Shown here in pieces: positions 8,905 to 17,922 of a DNA stretch of 64,000 nucleotides (position 1 is its first letter; each line of letters begins with the position of its first letter). This DNA is from an uncultured Treponema sp. (GTDB lineage: Bacteria; Spirochaetota; Spirochaetia; Treponematales; Treponemataceae), in the NCBI GenBank assembly GCA_946411505.1, contig CAMKEG010000001.1, positions 124,001-188,000 of the forward strand, given 5' to 3'. A program made the position numbers and the translations under genes. A model generated the notes under the pieces. It worked only from the letters and a program-made list of their open reading frames with translations. It did not search any database and was not told the DNA's origin.

Positions 8905-10564
8905 ATTGGCTGGAGCGAAGCCCGGAAATTCTTTTTCCGCCGCGATAAAAAAACAGCTTCCTCGCATCATAACTTCTTTCGCGGCGTTCGCGGCCGTCGC
9001 GGTAATCGCTTTTTTCAACGTGAGCCGCAGCTCCACCGTGGCCAGCTTCGCCCTTGACGAATACGAGGTGGGCCAGGTGGCCGACCGCACGATTGTGGCC
9101 GAGCGCAGCCTTCCCGGAACCATGGAATATCCGACCGTTGTGCAAAAGGGCGAAAAGGTCATAAAGAAGGGCTTTGTAATTTCGGAAGAGGCCTACAGAA
9201 AGCTTGAAAAAATGGCCAACGTCCACGAGTACATCGACTACCGGGCCTTCGCGGACTCCTTGATTTTCTTGGGCCTCTTGATTGTGCTTTGGTTCTTCCT
9301 TTTCTCCAAGACTTTGGTGGGGCATGCCGTCCGACTTAAGGAGTCGGTTGTCCAAATAATTTTCTTCCTGGCGGTTTATTCGAGCGTCGTTTTCGCCAAG
9401 AAGCTTTCGTTCGCCGCGGTGTCTCCCTACAACCTTTGCATTTTCATGCCCAGCGCGCTTTTCATTTTCTTGATTGTAATTTTGTTCGGGGAAAAGCAGG
9501 CCGTCTTCTTTGCCTTGATATGCGCGATTGGCCTTTTGGACGCTTCCAATTACAGCTTGATTTTGTTCCTTTACTCGATTGTGACCGGCTTCTCTTGCTG
9601 CCGAATAGCGCGCAAGCTGGAGAACCGCATCCAGCTGGTTTTCGCCGCCTTGATAACCGCCATGCTGAACGTTGTCGCGGCCTTCATACTAAAGGTCGTC
9701 TTCAACGACTCCTTTGACGGCGCGGGCACGGTGGCCTTTGGACTTGCCATAAACGGCTTCTTCAGCGGAATCTTGGCGCTGGGCTTCATCACTCCGCTGG
9801 AGCAAATCTTGAACACGGCCTCCGTCTTTAGGCTGACCGACTTGAGCGACTTGAACAATCCGATAATGAGAAAAATGCTTCTTACCGCCAGCGGAACTTA
9901 CAACCATTCGCTTATGGTCGCGCAATTGGCGGAGAACGCTTGCAAGGCCATCGGCGCAAATTCCCTGGTGGCCCGCGTCGGAGCCTACTACCACGACATG
10001 GGAAAAATCGACCAAAGCGAATATTTTGTGGAAAACCAAAGCGGCCAAAACAAGCACGACGAAATAAATCCCTCGCTTTCCGTTTCGATAATCAGAAGCC
10101 ATGTAAAAAAAGGCGTGGAGATGGCCCTTTCCATGCGGCTTCCTCCGCAAGTGATTGACATCATAAGCGAGCACCACGGAAACGGCGTCATGCAGTACTT
10201 CTACCAAGAGGCGCTCAAGGCCAATCCCGACACAAAGCCCGAGGATTATTCCTACTTTGGAAATCCGCCCACAAGCAAGGAAAGCGGAGTCGTCATGCTG
10301 GCCGACACTGTCGAAGCCGCCTGCCGCACTTTGGAAAAGCCCACGGTTCCGCGCTTGGAAAAATTTATCCACACCTTGATTGAAGGAAAGATGCAGGCGG
10401 GGCAGCTTAGGAATTGCGCCTTGACTTTTGGCGAGCTTACAAAAATTCAAGAAACTTTTGTCTCTATTTTGGCGGGCTACTATCATTCAAGAATCGAGTA
10501 TCCCGACCAAAAGGATCCTGACGCTCCCAAGTCCGGCAAAAAAGGAAAGTCCGATGGCAAATAG
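8879..10564 (+). CDS. HD-domain membrane phosphodiesterase (PgpH/YqfF-like, short form)
   Basis: A 561-residue membrane protein. One membrane helix at about residues 32-52 is followed by only about 75 periplasmic residues, then a cluster of roughly seven hydrophobic helices (about 125-320), then a cytoplasmic HD domain with TYNHSLMV, the YYHDMGKI signature and SEHHGNGV. PgpH proteins degrade c-di-AMP; that role here is inferred from family. The usual large extracytoplasmic domain is much reduced. Two nearby ATGs (8879 and 8885) are possible starts. Confidence 0.85.
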   Translation: MKMTQTKTELAGAKPGNSFSAAIKKQLPRIITSFAAFAAVAVIAFFNVSRSSTVASFALDEYEVGQVADRTIVAERSLPGTMEYPTVVQKGEKVIKKGFVISEEAYRKLEKMANVHEYIDYRAFADSLIFLGLLIVLWFFLFSKTLVGHAVRLKESVVQIIFFLAVYSSVVFAKKLSFAAVSPYNLCIFMPSALFIFLIVILFGEKQAVFFALICAIGLLDASNYSLILFLYSIVTGFSCCRIARKLENRIQLVFAALITAMLNVVAAFILKVVFNDSFDGAGTVAFGLAINGFFSGILALGFITPLEQILNTASVFRLTDLSDLNNPIMRKMLLTASGTYNHSLMVAQLAENACKAIGANSLVARVGAYYHDMGKIDQSEYFVENQSGQNKHDEINPSLSVSIIRSHVKKGVEMALSMRLPPQVIDIISEHHGNGVMQYFYQEALKANPDTKPEDYSYFGNPPTSKESGVVMLADTVEAACRTLEKPTVPRLEKFIHTLIEGKMQAGQLRNCALTFGELTKIQETFVSILAGYYHSRIEYPDQKDPDAPKSGKKGKSDGK

Positions 10565-11030
10565 ATTTTTGGTGGCCGCGGACGGAATTGACGAGCCTTC
10601 TTGGCTTGGAAACGTCGAGCCGTTTTTGCAAAAGATGGCGGCGGAACTTGGCTTTGACGGGCAGGAGGCTTCGCTTGTCTTTTGCGGCGACGAGATGATT
10701 AGGGAACTGAACAAAAATTACCGTAACATCGACGCGGCCACAGATGTTCTTTCTTTTGAGAACGGAGAAAAATTTACGGACGAGGACGGAAGCCAGTGGA
10801 CTTTGGCCGGCGACATCGCCGTCAGCGTTGACACTTTGAAAAAAAACGCCGAATATTTCGGCATTGACGAAAATTCCGAACTAAAGCGGCTTTTGCTTCA
10901 CGGGCTTCTTCACCTTAACGGCTACGACCACGGGGAGGAGCACATAGAGAAGGGCAAGGCGCCGGAATGCGAGATGCTTAGATTGCAGGAAGAAATTCTT
11001 TTAAAATATGAAGGGGAAAAAATAATTTAG
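10554..11030 (+). CDS. ybeY: endoribonuclease YbeY
   Basis: A 158-residue metalloprotein needed for 16S rRNA maturation and ribosome quality control. The zinc motif is complete: HGLLHLNGYDHGEEH. The conserved NKNYRNIDAATDVLSF stretch is also present. It starts inside the end of the HD-domain gene, behind an AAGGAAAG ribosome binding site. The phoH, HD-protein, ybeY, corC-like order is a common conserved cluster in bacteria. Confidence 0.95.
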   Translation: MANRFLVAADGIDEPSWLGNVEPFLQKMAAELGFDGQEASLVFCGDEMIRELNKNYRNIDAATDVLSFENGEKFTDEDGSQWTLAGDIAVSVDTLKKNAEYFGIDENSELKRLLLHGLLHLNGYDHGEEHIEKGKAPECEMLRLQEEILLKYEGEKII

Positions 11031-11034
11031 CTTT

Positions 11035-11829
11035 ATGGGACTGTTCAAGCATAAAAAAGAAAGCAGCGAAGAAGAAGCCAAGCGGGAGATTCTAAACGAA
11101 GAAAAAAAGGACATGATTCGCGGAATCGAGGACTTGTCCGAAACTAGCGTAAAGGAAGTCATGGTTCCTCGCATCGACGTTGACTTCATCAACATAAACA
11201 CGCCGGGCCAGGAGCTCTTGGAAAAAATCGCGGCCAGCGGCCACTCGCGCTTTCCGGTTTACGCGGACTCAATCGACAACGTTGTCGGCGTCCTTTACGT
11301 AAAGGACATGATACGCTGCTTCAGCAAGAACGAGGAAATAGCCTTGGACAAAATCATCCGCAAGGCCTTCTTTGTTCCGGAGTCCAAGCGCATAGACAGC
11401 CTTTTGCGCGAGTTCAAGAGGCGCCATGTCCACATCGCGCTGGCCGTCGACGAGTACGGCGGAATTTCCGGCATCGTCTGCATGGAAGACATCATCGAGG
11501 AAATCGTTGGCGACATTCAGGACGAGTTTGACAACGAGCGCGAGGACATCATTCCTCTTGGCCCCAACGTTTGGCTTTGCGACGCCCGGACCAGCCTTGA
11601 CGACCTTAACGAAACAATCGGCTCGGAATTTCCTGTCGAGGACTTTGACACCTTGGGCGGCTTTGTCTTTGACTTGTTCGGAAAAATTCCGGTAAAATAC
11701 GAAAAGCATTCTTGGAATAATTACGACTTTATCGTGCAGGACATGGAAGGCCACAGGATAAACGTGATTAAAGTCATTCTAAAAAACGGGGAAAACAATG
11801 ACGGCGGGAAAACGGAGTCGGGCGAATAA
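11035..11829 (+). CDS. CBS-domain protein of the CorC/TlyC family
   Basis: A 264-residue soluble protein. Two CBS domains (about residues 45-165) open with SVKEVMVPRIDVDFI and include HIALAVDEYGGISGIVCMEDIIEEIVGDI. A C-terminal CorC_HlyC domain (about 180-255) follows, with FDTLGGFVFDLFGKIP. There is no membrane domain, unlike the full CorB/CNNM transporters. Spirochaete homologues were named hemolysins (TlyC), but a role in metal-ion handling is the more usual view of the family. It follows ybeY by four bases. Confidence 0.88.
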   Translation: MGLFKHKKESSEEEAKREILNEEKKDMIRGIEDLSETSVKEVMVPRIDVDFININTPGQELLEKIAASGHSRFPVYADSIDNVVGVLYVKDMIRCFSKNEEIALDKIIRKAFFVPESKRIDSLLREFKRRHVHIALAVDEYGGISGIVCMEDIIEEIVGDIQDEFDNEREDIIPLGPNVWLCDARTSLDDLNETIGSEFPVEDFDTLGGFVFDLFGKIPVKYEKHSWNNYDFIVQDMEGHRINVIKVILKNGENNDGGKTESGE

Positions 11830-13993
11830 GCTTGTGAAATTTGGAGCCGCGAAAAAATCGCTTCTTTCGCTTTTGTGCCTTTTATTCTTCGCGGCTAGTT
11901 TCGCGGCCCAGGGAATGAAGGGCGCGGCCTCCCTTTATGAGGAAGGCGTCAATTTTCAGGACGAAAGGAATTGGTGGGCCGCGAGCGAAAGGTTCCAAGA
12001 GGCGCTGAAGATAAACCCGTCCTACGCCGACGCCTGGTTCAGGCTGGCCCAATGCGTGTACGAGCTTGACAGCCCGGAGACCGCGCTTGAATATTTGCAG
12101 AACGCCAAAAAATACGCGCCCGGAAGAAGCGACGCGCTTAACCTTGAGGGTATGGCCTTGATTTCCTTGGGCCGCCTTGACGAGGCCCAGAAAATTTTTG
12201 AGGGCGTGCAAAAAAAATATCCCAACGACATTGACTCCCGCTTTGGCTTGGCGGAACTGAACCTTTTTAGGGGCAGGGTGTCCGGCGCGGAAAGCCTTTA
12301 CTCGGACGCGCTGAAAATCAATCCCGGCAGCGTCAAGGCCTTGCTTTCCTTGGCCTTGATAAGCTCGGAGCTGGGAAAGCATTCCTTGGCGGAGCGTTTC
12401 ATAAACCAGGCCACGCAGGGACACGCCGACAATCCGCAAGTGTATTATGTGGCCGCTTGGCTCAACTTCAAAAAGGGCGAGATTTCCGCCGCCGAAAAAA
12501 AAGCCTTGTCGGCGATTCAAGTGGCTCCCGACTACTTTGAGGCTTACGAGCTTTTGGCCTTGGTTTACTTCAAGCAAGGCCGCTATGACGAAGTGATTGA
12601 CTTGACCGACTGGGCGCTTTCCCGTGACAGAAACCGCGGCGCCACTTGGTACTTAAAGGGCCTGGCGCAATGCAAGCTGAAGGCCTATGAAAAGGCGATA
12701 GACACATGGACCTTGGGCCTTGAGGCCGTTCCAGAGGACGAGATAACGCGCGCTGCCTTTGAGCTTTTGGTCAGGGACAGAATTGACTTGGAGGATCCGC
12801 GCCGCGCCTCTTGGGCAAAGTATCATGTCCAAAAGGCGGCCGACTATTCAAAAAAATACGCGGGCGCCCAGATGCGCTACGAATACCAGGCGGCCTTAAG
12901 GCTTGAGCCGGCCAATTTTTCGGCGCGGTCGGCCTTCAGCCGCCTTTTGCGCGGGCAGGGCTTTAGCGAAAACTATTTGGCGCAGATAAAGTTCATCCAG
13001 GAAAACGAAGTCCTTCAGGCCGGCGTCGAAAGCAAGAAAAATTCCGGCAAGGACGTTTCGGCCGACGAAGAAAAGGCGGCGCTTGTCCGCTTGTCGGACA
13101 CGGTCGAGGGCTATGAAAGCCTTTTGCAAAACACGCTGGCCGCAAAGTGGAACGTCAATCCTTTTTACTTGGACAAAAGCCGCTGGACGGTGGGCCTTTA
13201 TTGGCTTCCTACAAACGCGCCGCTCATGCATCCGGAACTTGAGCGCGTGGTGTCCGAGCACCTTTGTGTCTTGTTCAGAGGAATCTTGGGAACAAACGTC
13301 CAGGCTTTTCCCAAGGCCGCCGCTTCCTTCGCCGCCGCCTATTCTGACTCAAGAAGAAACGGCTACGACTACTTTATAATCATAACGGCCGACGAAAGCG
13401 AGCGCGACATCGAGATAAACGCGCAAATGAATTCCTCTCGGACAGGAACTTTGACGCAAAATTTTTCTGTCTACAAGACGGGAAACAACAGGTACGTCCA
13501 GGCGCTGCTTTCCTTGCGCCAAGGCATTTTGGACGTCCTTCCGATTCGCGCGAAAATTTTGGAGCGGAGCGGAAACGACGTTTTGGTTGACATAGGAAGG
13601 ACGGAAGGCCTTGTCAAGGGAGCCAAATTCGCCGTCGCGCGCAAGGGCTCCTTGAAGACCGCCGACAGCGGCAGGGGCCTTCGCTTTGACGACGGCGACT
13701 TGCTTGGAACTGTGACGCTTGTTGACGTGGCCGAGGACATTTCGGAAGGCCTTTTGGGCGGAACCGGCTTTTACGACCGGGTCAACGCCCGCGACGAATT
13801 GATTTTAATTGAGATGCCAAAGGACGGCGAGGACGCTCCGGAGGCCGCACAAGACACGGCTCCAGCCGCCGGCCAAGACGGAAATCCTGTTGACGGAAAA
13901 AGCGTCGAGGCGGCGGACGACCCCTTGCGAGGCGCAAACGCAAAGGCGTCAAAGATGCCCGAGCTGATAAATATGATTAGAAAAATTTATTAG
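11798..13993 (+). CDS. secreted TPR protein
   Basis: A 731-residue protein with a signal peptide (basic start, then LLSLLCLLFFAASFAAQG). Residues about 45-330 hold eight or so tetratricopeptide repeats (for example AWFRLAQCVYELDSPETALEYLQNA). The second half, about 440-640, is an alpha/beta region of unknown type with repeated IRAKILERSGNDVLVDIGR-like strands. The tail is acidic and alanine-rich. It likely works in the periplasm as a scaffold. It overlaps the previous gene by 32 bases and its stop overlaps that of the convergent FN3 gene by four bases. Confidence 0.8.
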   Translation: MTAGKRSRANKLVKFGAAKKSLLSLLCLLFFAASFAAQGMKGAASLYEEGVNFQDERNWWAASERFQEALKINPSYADAWFRLAQCVYELDSPETALEYLQNAKKYAPGRSDALNLEGMALISLGRLDEAQKIFEGVQKKYPNDIDSRFGLAELNLFRGRVSGAESLYSDALKINPGSVKALLSLALISSELGKHSLAERFINQATQGHADNPQVYYVAAWLNFKKGEISAAEKKALSAIQVAPDYFEAYELLALVYFKQGRYDEVIDLTDWALSRDRNRGATWYLKGLAQCKLKAYEKAIDTWTLGLEAVPEDEITRAAFELLVRDRIDLEDPRRASWAKYHVQKAADYSKKYAGAQMRYEYQAALRLEPANFSARSAFSRLLRGQGFSENYLAQIKFIQENEVLQAGVESKKNSGKDVSADEEKAALVRLSDTVEGYESLLQNTLAAKWNVNPFYLDKSRWTVGLYWLPTNAPLMHPELERVVSEHLCVLFRGILGTNVQAFPKAAASFAAAYSDSRRNGYDYFIIITADESERDIEINAQMNSSRTGTLTQNFSVYKTGNNRYVQALLSLRQGILDVLPIRAKILERSGNDVLVDIGRTEGLVKGAKFAVARKGSLKTADSGRGLRFDDGDLLGTVTLVDVAEDISEGLLGGTGFYDRVNARDELILIEMPKDGEDAPEAAQDTAPAAGQDGNPVDGKSVEAADDPLRGANAKASKMPELINMIRKIY

Positions 13994-14928
13994 TCAATCA
14001 CAAGCAAGTCCAAGCTTGAGTCAATCCACTGCTTTGAAAGTTCCGGAAAGGCGTCTTGGACTTCCAAAAAGTGGCGGATGGCGTTTTTGTAGTCCTTGCA
14101 AAAATAATAGCTTTGGCCCAAGTAAAATTGGGCGCGGTTTGTCGTTTCCTCGTTTCTGTGGACGCTCAAAAAGTCCTGCAAAAGCTCGACGCTCTTGGCG
14201 TATTTTTTTGGCGCCAAGCCCGCCCGCAAAGTTTCAAACAAAATGTATTCGTCTCCGCCGTCGGGGGAGAACATGTCCTCTTCAAAAAAATACGGCGCCT
14301 TGATTGGAACCGGAGTCCTTTCCTTTTTGCTGCCCAATTCCTTTGCGGAGGCCTGGGCCTTTCCGCTCATTTTTGTCCTTCCGCCGTCAAAGCCCAATAG
14401 GACTCCGGGGTTGGGAAGGGGGGCGTTCCTCATTTTTGAGTCGGCGTAATAAAGCTCCTTTTGGGATTCCGTCAGCTTTGACGGGTCCACTTTTGACGCG
14501 GCGTTTTCCTTTGGCGCCTCCTCTTGGGCCGGTGCGGCGATTTTTGGCCGCGCTCCGCTGGTCGTGGCGTTCATTCCCGGTATTATGATTTTGTACAAGC
14601 CCTTTTGGGTGACGGCGACAACGGCGTAGAAGTAGCTTCCGTTGGCCTTAGGGCTGTCGGCGTAGGAGCTTTGGTCCGCTCCAAGTTCCGCTATCGGCAG
14701 GTCTCCGTCGATTTCCTCGCTTGAGGAATAGGGCCGGCTTCCCCGGTAAATTTTTATGCCTTCGATTTTTGGGTCGGTCTTTTTGGGAAATTCCCAAGTG
14801 ATTTTTATAGTCTTGTCTCGGCCCGCTTGAACGTCGGTGATGTTGGCCACAGGCCGCGCTTGCGCGAACGCGAGTCCCGTCGCTGACAAAGAGAGGGCGA
14901 AAATCAGAAAAAACTTTGGCTTCTTCAT
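13990..14928 (-). CDS. secreted fibronectin type III protein
   Basis: A 312-residue protein. MKKPKFFLIFALSLSATGLAFAQA is a clear signal peptide if translation begins at 14928; the frame is open to 15084 but that extension has no leader function. An FN3-like domain covers about residues 25-120 (ANITDVQAGRDKTIKITWEF to SYFYAVVAVTQ). The C-terminus, about 245-312, is TPR-like (AQFYLGQSYYFCKDYKNAIRHFLEV). It is probably periplasmic; the function is unknown. Its ATG lies six bases after a -10 box. Confidence 0.8.
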   Translation of the reverse strand: MKKPKFFLIFALSLSATGLAFAQARPVANITDVQAGRDKTIKITWEFPKKTDPKIEGIKIYRGSRPYSSSEEIDGDLPIAELGADQSSYADSPKANGSYFYAVVAVTQKGLYKIIIPGMNATTSGARPKIAAPAQEEAPKENAASKVDPSKLTESQKELYYADSKMRNAPLPNPGVLLGFDGGRTKMSGKAQASAKELGSKKERTPVPIKAPYFFEEDMFSPDGGDEYILFETLRAGLAPKKYAKSVELLQDFLSVHRNEETTNRAQFYLGQSYYFCKDYKNAIRHFLEVQDAFPELSKQWIDSSLDLLVID

Positions 14929-14934
14929 ACTATG

Positions 14935-14963
14935 ATAATATCGGCGTTTTCTTTTTTCTTCAA
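14935..14963 (-). promoter_or_regulatory. promoter of the FN3 gene
   Basis: Minus strand TTGAAG (14963-14958), 17 bases, TATTAT (14940-14935), six bases, then the ATG at 14928. This again places the transcription start at or beside the start codon. It is back to back with the prfB promoter. Confidence 0.65.
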
Positions 14964-14979
14964 TAGAAGAATTCGCTCC

Positions 14980-15008
14980 TTTACAAAGAAAGTCAAACTT
15001 GTTATAAT
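14980..15008 (+). promoter_or_regulatory. promoter of prfB
   Basis: TTTACA (14980-14985), 17 bases, TATAAT (15003-15008). A TAAGGGG ribosome binding site lies between it and the ATG at 15038. Confidence 0.7.
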
Positions 15009-15037
15009 TGGCTTTCATATTAAAATAAGGGGAAATT

Positions 15038-16175
15038 ATGCTTGAAGAATTAAAGCAGCCAATCAATGAATTAAAAGAAAACATCTTGAACGCTTGGGGG
15101 CGTCTTTGACGCGGACTCGGTTTATCAAAAAATAGCCGAACAGGAGGCTATGACAGGCGAGGCGGGCTTTTGGGACGACGCCGCCAAGGCCGGAAAAGTA
15201 ATGAACAAAATAAAGCGCCTGAAAAATTCCGTGGAGCCATGGAAGGAGCTCAAGGCGCAAATCGAGGACATTGAGGCGCTTTACGAGCTTTCCGTCGAGT
15301 CAAACGACCAAGGCGAAGAGGCGGAAATCCGCGAGCAGCTTGCCGAAACCCAAAAGAAATACGAACATGAAAGTCGGATGAGCCTTTTGAGCGGGGAGGT
15401 TGACGCTTCAAGCGCCTTCCTTTCAATTCATTCAGGCGCCGGCGGAACGGAGGCCGAGGATTGGGCCTTCATGCTTAGCCGAATGTATTCAAGGTGGGCG
15501 GAGCGCCGGGGATTTAAACTGGAAACCGTCGACCTTTTGGAGGCGGAAGGCGGAATCAAGTCCGTGACTTTCCAGATTGACGGCGACTATGTTTACGGCT
15601 GCCTTAAAGGCGAGGCCGGCATTCACCGTTTGGTGCGCATAAGCCCCTTTGACGCCAACGCGCGCCGCCACACTTCCTTTGCCAGCGTTTACGTCTTTCC
15701 TGTTTTGGACGACACGATTGAAGTCAAGATAGACCCTAAGGATTTGCGCGTGGACACTTACCGTTCCGGCGGAAAGGGCGGCCAGCACGTGAACAAGACC
15801 GACTCGGCGGTGCGCTTCACCCACTTGCCTACAGGAATCGTAGTCGCCTGCGACAGCGAGCGCAGCCAGCTGATGAACCGCGCCACGGCGATGTCAATCC
15901 TTAAGTCGCGCCTTTACGAATACTACAAGCAGGAAAAAGAAAAGGAAAACTCAAAGTATTCGGCGGAGAAAAAAGACATCTCCTGGGGAAACCAGATTCG
16001 CTCTTATGTTTTCCAGCCATACACGATGGTGAAGGACTTGCGCACCCGCGAAGAGACGGGAAACATTCAAGCCGTCATGGACGGCGACATTGACCAATTT
16101 ATCGAGGCGTACTTGAACGCCATGTGGAAGGGACTTCCTTTGGACGCGGAAGATGACACGGAAGGGGCGGATTAA
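15038..16175 (+). CDS. prfB: peptide chain release factor 2 with programmed +1 frameshift
   Basis: Release factor 2 ends translation at UGA and UAA. The gene is in two frames: 15038-15106, ending at an in-frame TGA at 15107-15109, and the +1 frame from 15108 to 16175. The slip site is intact: a GGGGG internal Shine-Dalgarno-like run, three bases, CTT TGA C. This is the classic autoregulatory site that lets low RF2 favour the shift. The product shows the stop-codon recognition tripeptide SPF (RISPFDAN) and the catalytic GGQ (GGKGGQHVNK). It is not a pseudogene. Confidence 0.95.
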
Positions 16176-17901
16176 TTTTTTTTGGAAAATATTTTTTCTT
16201 TCTCTCTTTGCCTTTTGTTTTTTGACCCCGGCCATTTTTTGCGAAAGCGAATTTGTCGAGGCCGAAAAAACGCCTTGGGTGTTGGCCGCGAGGAAATTTA
16301 ACGCCGAGTCCGCGCGCTCAAAAAGCGCCGAGGCGGCCGCGTCCGTAATTCCAAAGCTCATTCTTGAGCGCATTTCCGTGGACTTGAACAGGGACGTCCT
16401 TCGCGACGAAAAAATTTCAAGAAAGACGGACGCCTTGCTTACGGAAAGGCTTTCGCTTTTTTTGCAGCTGAGCAAGGAAATCCAAGCGAGGGATTCGCTT
16501 GTCCTCAACAATTATTCGACAATCGAATTTGAAATGGCCGTCCACGACCAGCAAAAAAAAATAAAGGAAATACAAGACAAGATTGACGCCAACCTTGAAA
16601 GGCAGGAATTGGTCTTCCACCCCGAAAAAGGCAAAAAAAAGCTTGTGAAGGAACTTGGCAAAGAGTTGGCGCCGCAAAAGGAGATTGTCACCCTTTACAA
16701 AAACGATTCGGAAGCCCTTTTCGCGGCCTCGTCGGACGCTGAAAGCGAGGGCGTTTACTCAAGAAAGTACGCGCGGGAAATTTCTTCGGCAAAGGTAAAT
16801 TCGTTGATAACGGGCAGCATGGTCTTTTACGGAGAGTACGTTTCCGTCCAGGTTGACTTGCTTGTGTATCCAGGAGCCAAGAAGGCCGCGAGCGCGATGG
16901 AAGTCGGCTCGCTAAGCCAGATAAGCCGGATTGCGGAAAATTTGTCTTTCGAGCTTTTGCCAAAAATCGCCAACGGACTTCCCGTTGAGCTTAACTTCAA
17001 CATAAATCCGGCCGCCGCTCTTAAGAGCGCCATTTTGACAATCGACAACATCGTTTACGACCCGATTCCCGACAAGGCCATTGTAAGCGCCGGCCTCCAT
17101 TCAATAGCCTTGGAGGCCGACAATTACGCCCGCGAAACTTTTGTCTATGATTTTTCCGGCAGCAGAAGGTTTTTCATAGACGTTAACTTTAAGGAAAAGT
17201 CGGAAGGCTCCGTGAAGCTGGTTTTGAGCCGCTTTGTGCCCGGAAACATGTTCTTTGACGGAAAATTCGTCGGCCCTTCGTCCAAGACCGATTATGTGGA
17301 CGTTCCGCTCAAAGTCAACGGAGACACTGTTTTTGGCTATTTTGAGGGAACTTACAAGGACAAGCAAGAAATGATGTTCATGCAGATTCCCGCAAACTTG
17401 ATGGTTGACGGAAATCTTTTGGAAACAAAGATGAAAGTTTTTGACATAAGCAAGAACATTGATAAAAGAAGAAAAATAATGTATGTTTCGTACAGCGCCT
17501 TGATTTTGTCCTTGCCCTTTTTGTTTTACTCTTACGGCCGTTTTGTTTCCTATCAAAGGGCAAGGACCGCCGGATACGGTGACGTCGCTTCCGACACTTA
17601 CAACACTTACAGGCAGATGTCCTTGTGGGCGACAGGAATCAGCGCGGCTTGCGGAGTTTGGTTTGTCGCGGAGCTTGTGGCCTACTTGATTGCCGTCGAC
17701 AAGACCCTTCCGCCTAAGGCAAGAAAGGTTAGGCGCGGCACTGTACGAAGAATGGAAAACTCAAGGCATCTTGAGGCCGTCCAGACGATGATGCAAGGCG
17801 AGGCGGACGCCATAAGCCCCCTTATGCCAAAGCGGCCGGAGGAAGACAAGCCTGAGGGCGGGGAAGAAATCGGCCCCAAGGAAAAAGACGGTTCAAAATA
17901 A
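16153..17901 (+). CDS. membrane protein with PEGA-like domain
   Basis: A 582-residue protein overlapping the end of prfB by 23 bases. A signal peptide (FFWKIFFLSLFAFCFLTPAIFC) is followed by a coiled-coil-prone region (about 90-160), a middle domain, a PEGA-like beta region (about 290-400; DNIVYDPIPDKAIVSAGLHS), and two membrane helices near residues 440-460 and 485-510, with a charged cytoplasmic tail. Function is unknown; PEGA-like domains usually sit at the cell surface or in the periplasm. Confidence 0.7.
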   Translation: MTRKGRINFFWKIFFLSLFAFCFLTPAIFCESEFVEAEKTPWVLAARKFNAESARSKSAEAAASVIPKLILERISVDLNRDVLRDEKISRKTDALLTERLSLFLQLSKEIQARDSLVLNNYSTIEFEMAVHDQQKKIKEIQDKIDANLERQELVFHPEKGKKKLVKELGKELAPQKEIVTLYKNDSEALFAASSDAESEGVYSRKYAREISSAKVNSLITGSMVFYGEYVSVQVDLLVYPGAKKAASAMEVGSLSQISRIAENLSFELLPKIANGLPVELNFNINPAAALKSAILTIDNIVYDPIPDKAIVSAGLHSIALEADNYARETFVYDFSGSRRFFIDVNFKEKSEGSVKLVLSRFVPGNMFFDGKFVGPSSKTDYVDVPLKVNGDTVFGYFEGTYKDKQEMMFMQIPANLMVDGNLLETKMKVFDISKNIDKRRKIMYVSYSALILSLPFLFYSYGRFVSYQRARTAGYGDVASDTYNTYRQMSLWATGISAACGVWFVAELVAYLIAVDKTLPPKARKVRRGTVRRMENSRHLEAVQTMMQGEADAISPLMPKRPEEDKPEGGEEIGPKEKDGSK

Positions 17902-17922
17902 ATTTGTTGGCGTGGAGTTGTG

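Noticed and set aside
11035..11829. A true hemolysin
   Set aside because: The TlyC name is historical; the sequence is a soluble two-CBS protein with a CorC_HlyC domain and no pore-forming feature.
15107..15109. In-frame TGA in prfB as evidence of a pseudogene or selenocysteine
   Set aside because: The slip context GGGGG, three bases, CTT TGA C is the standard RF2 frameshift site and no selenocysteine hairpin follows.
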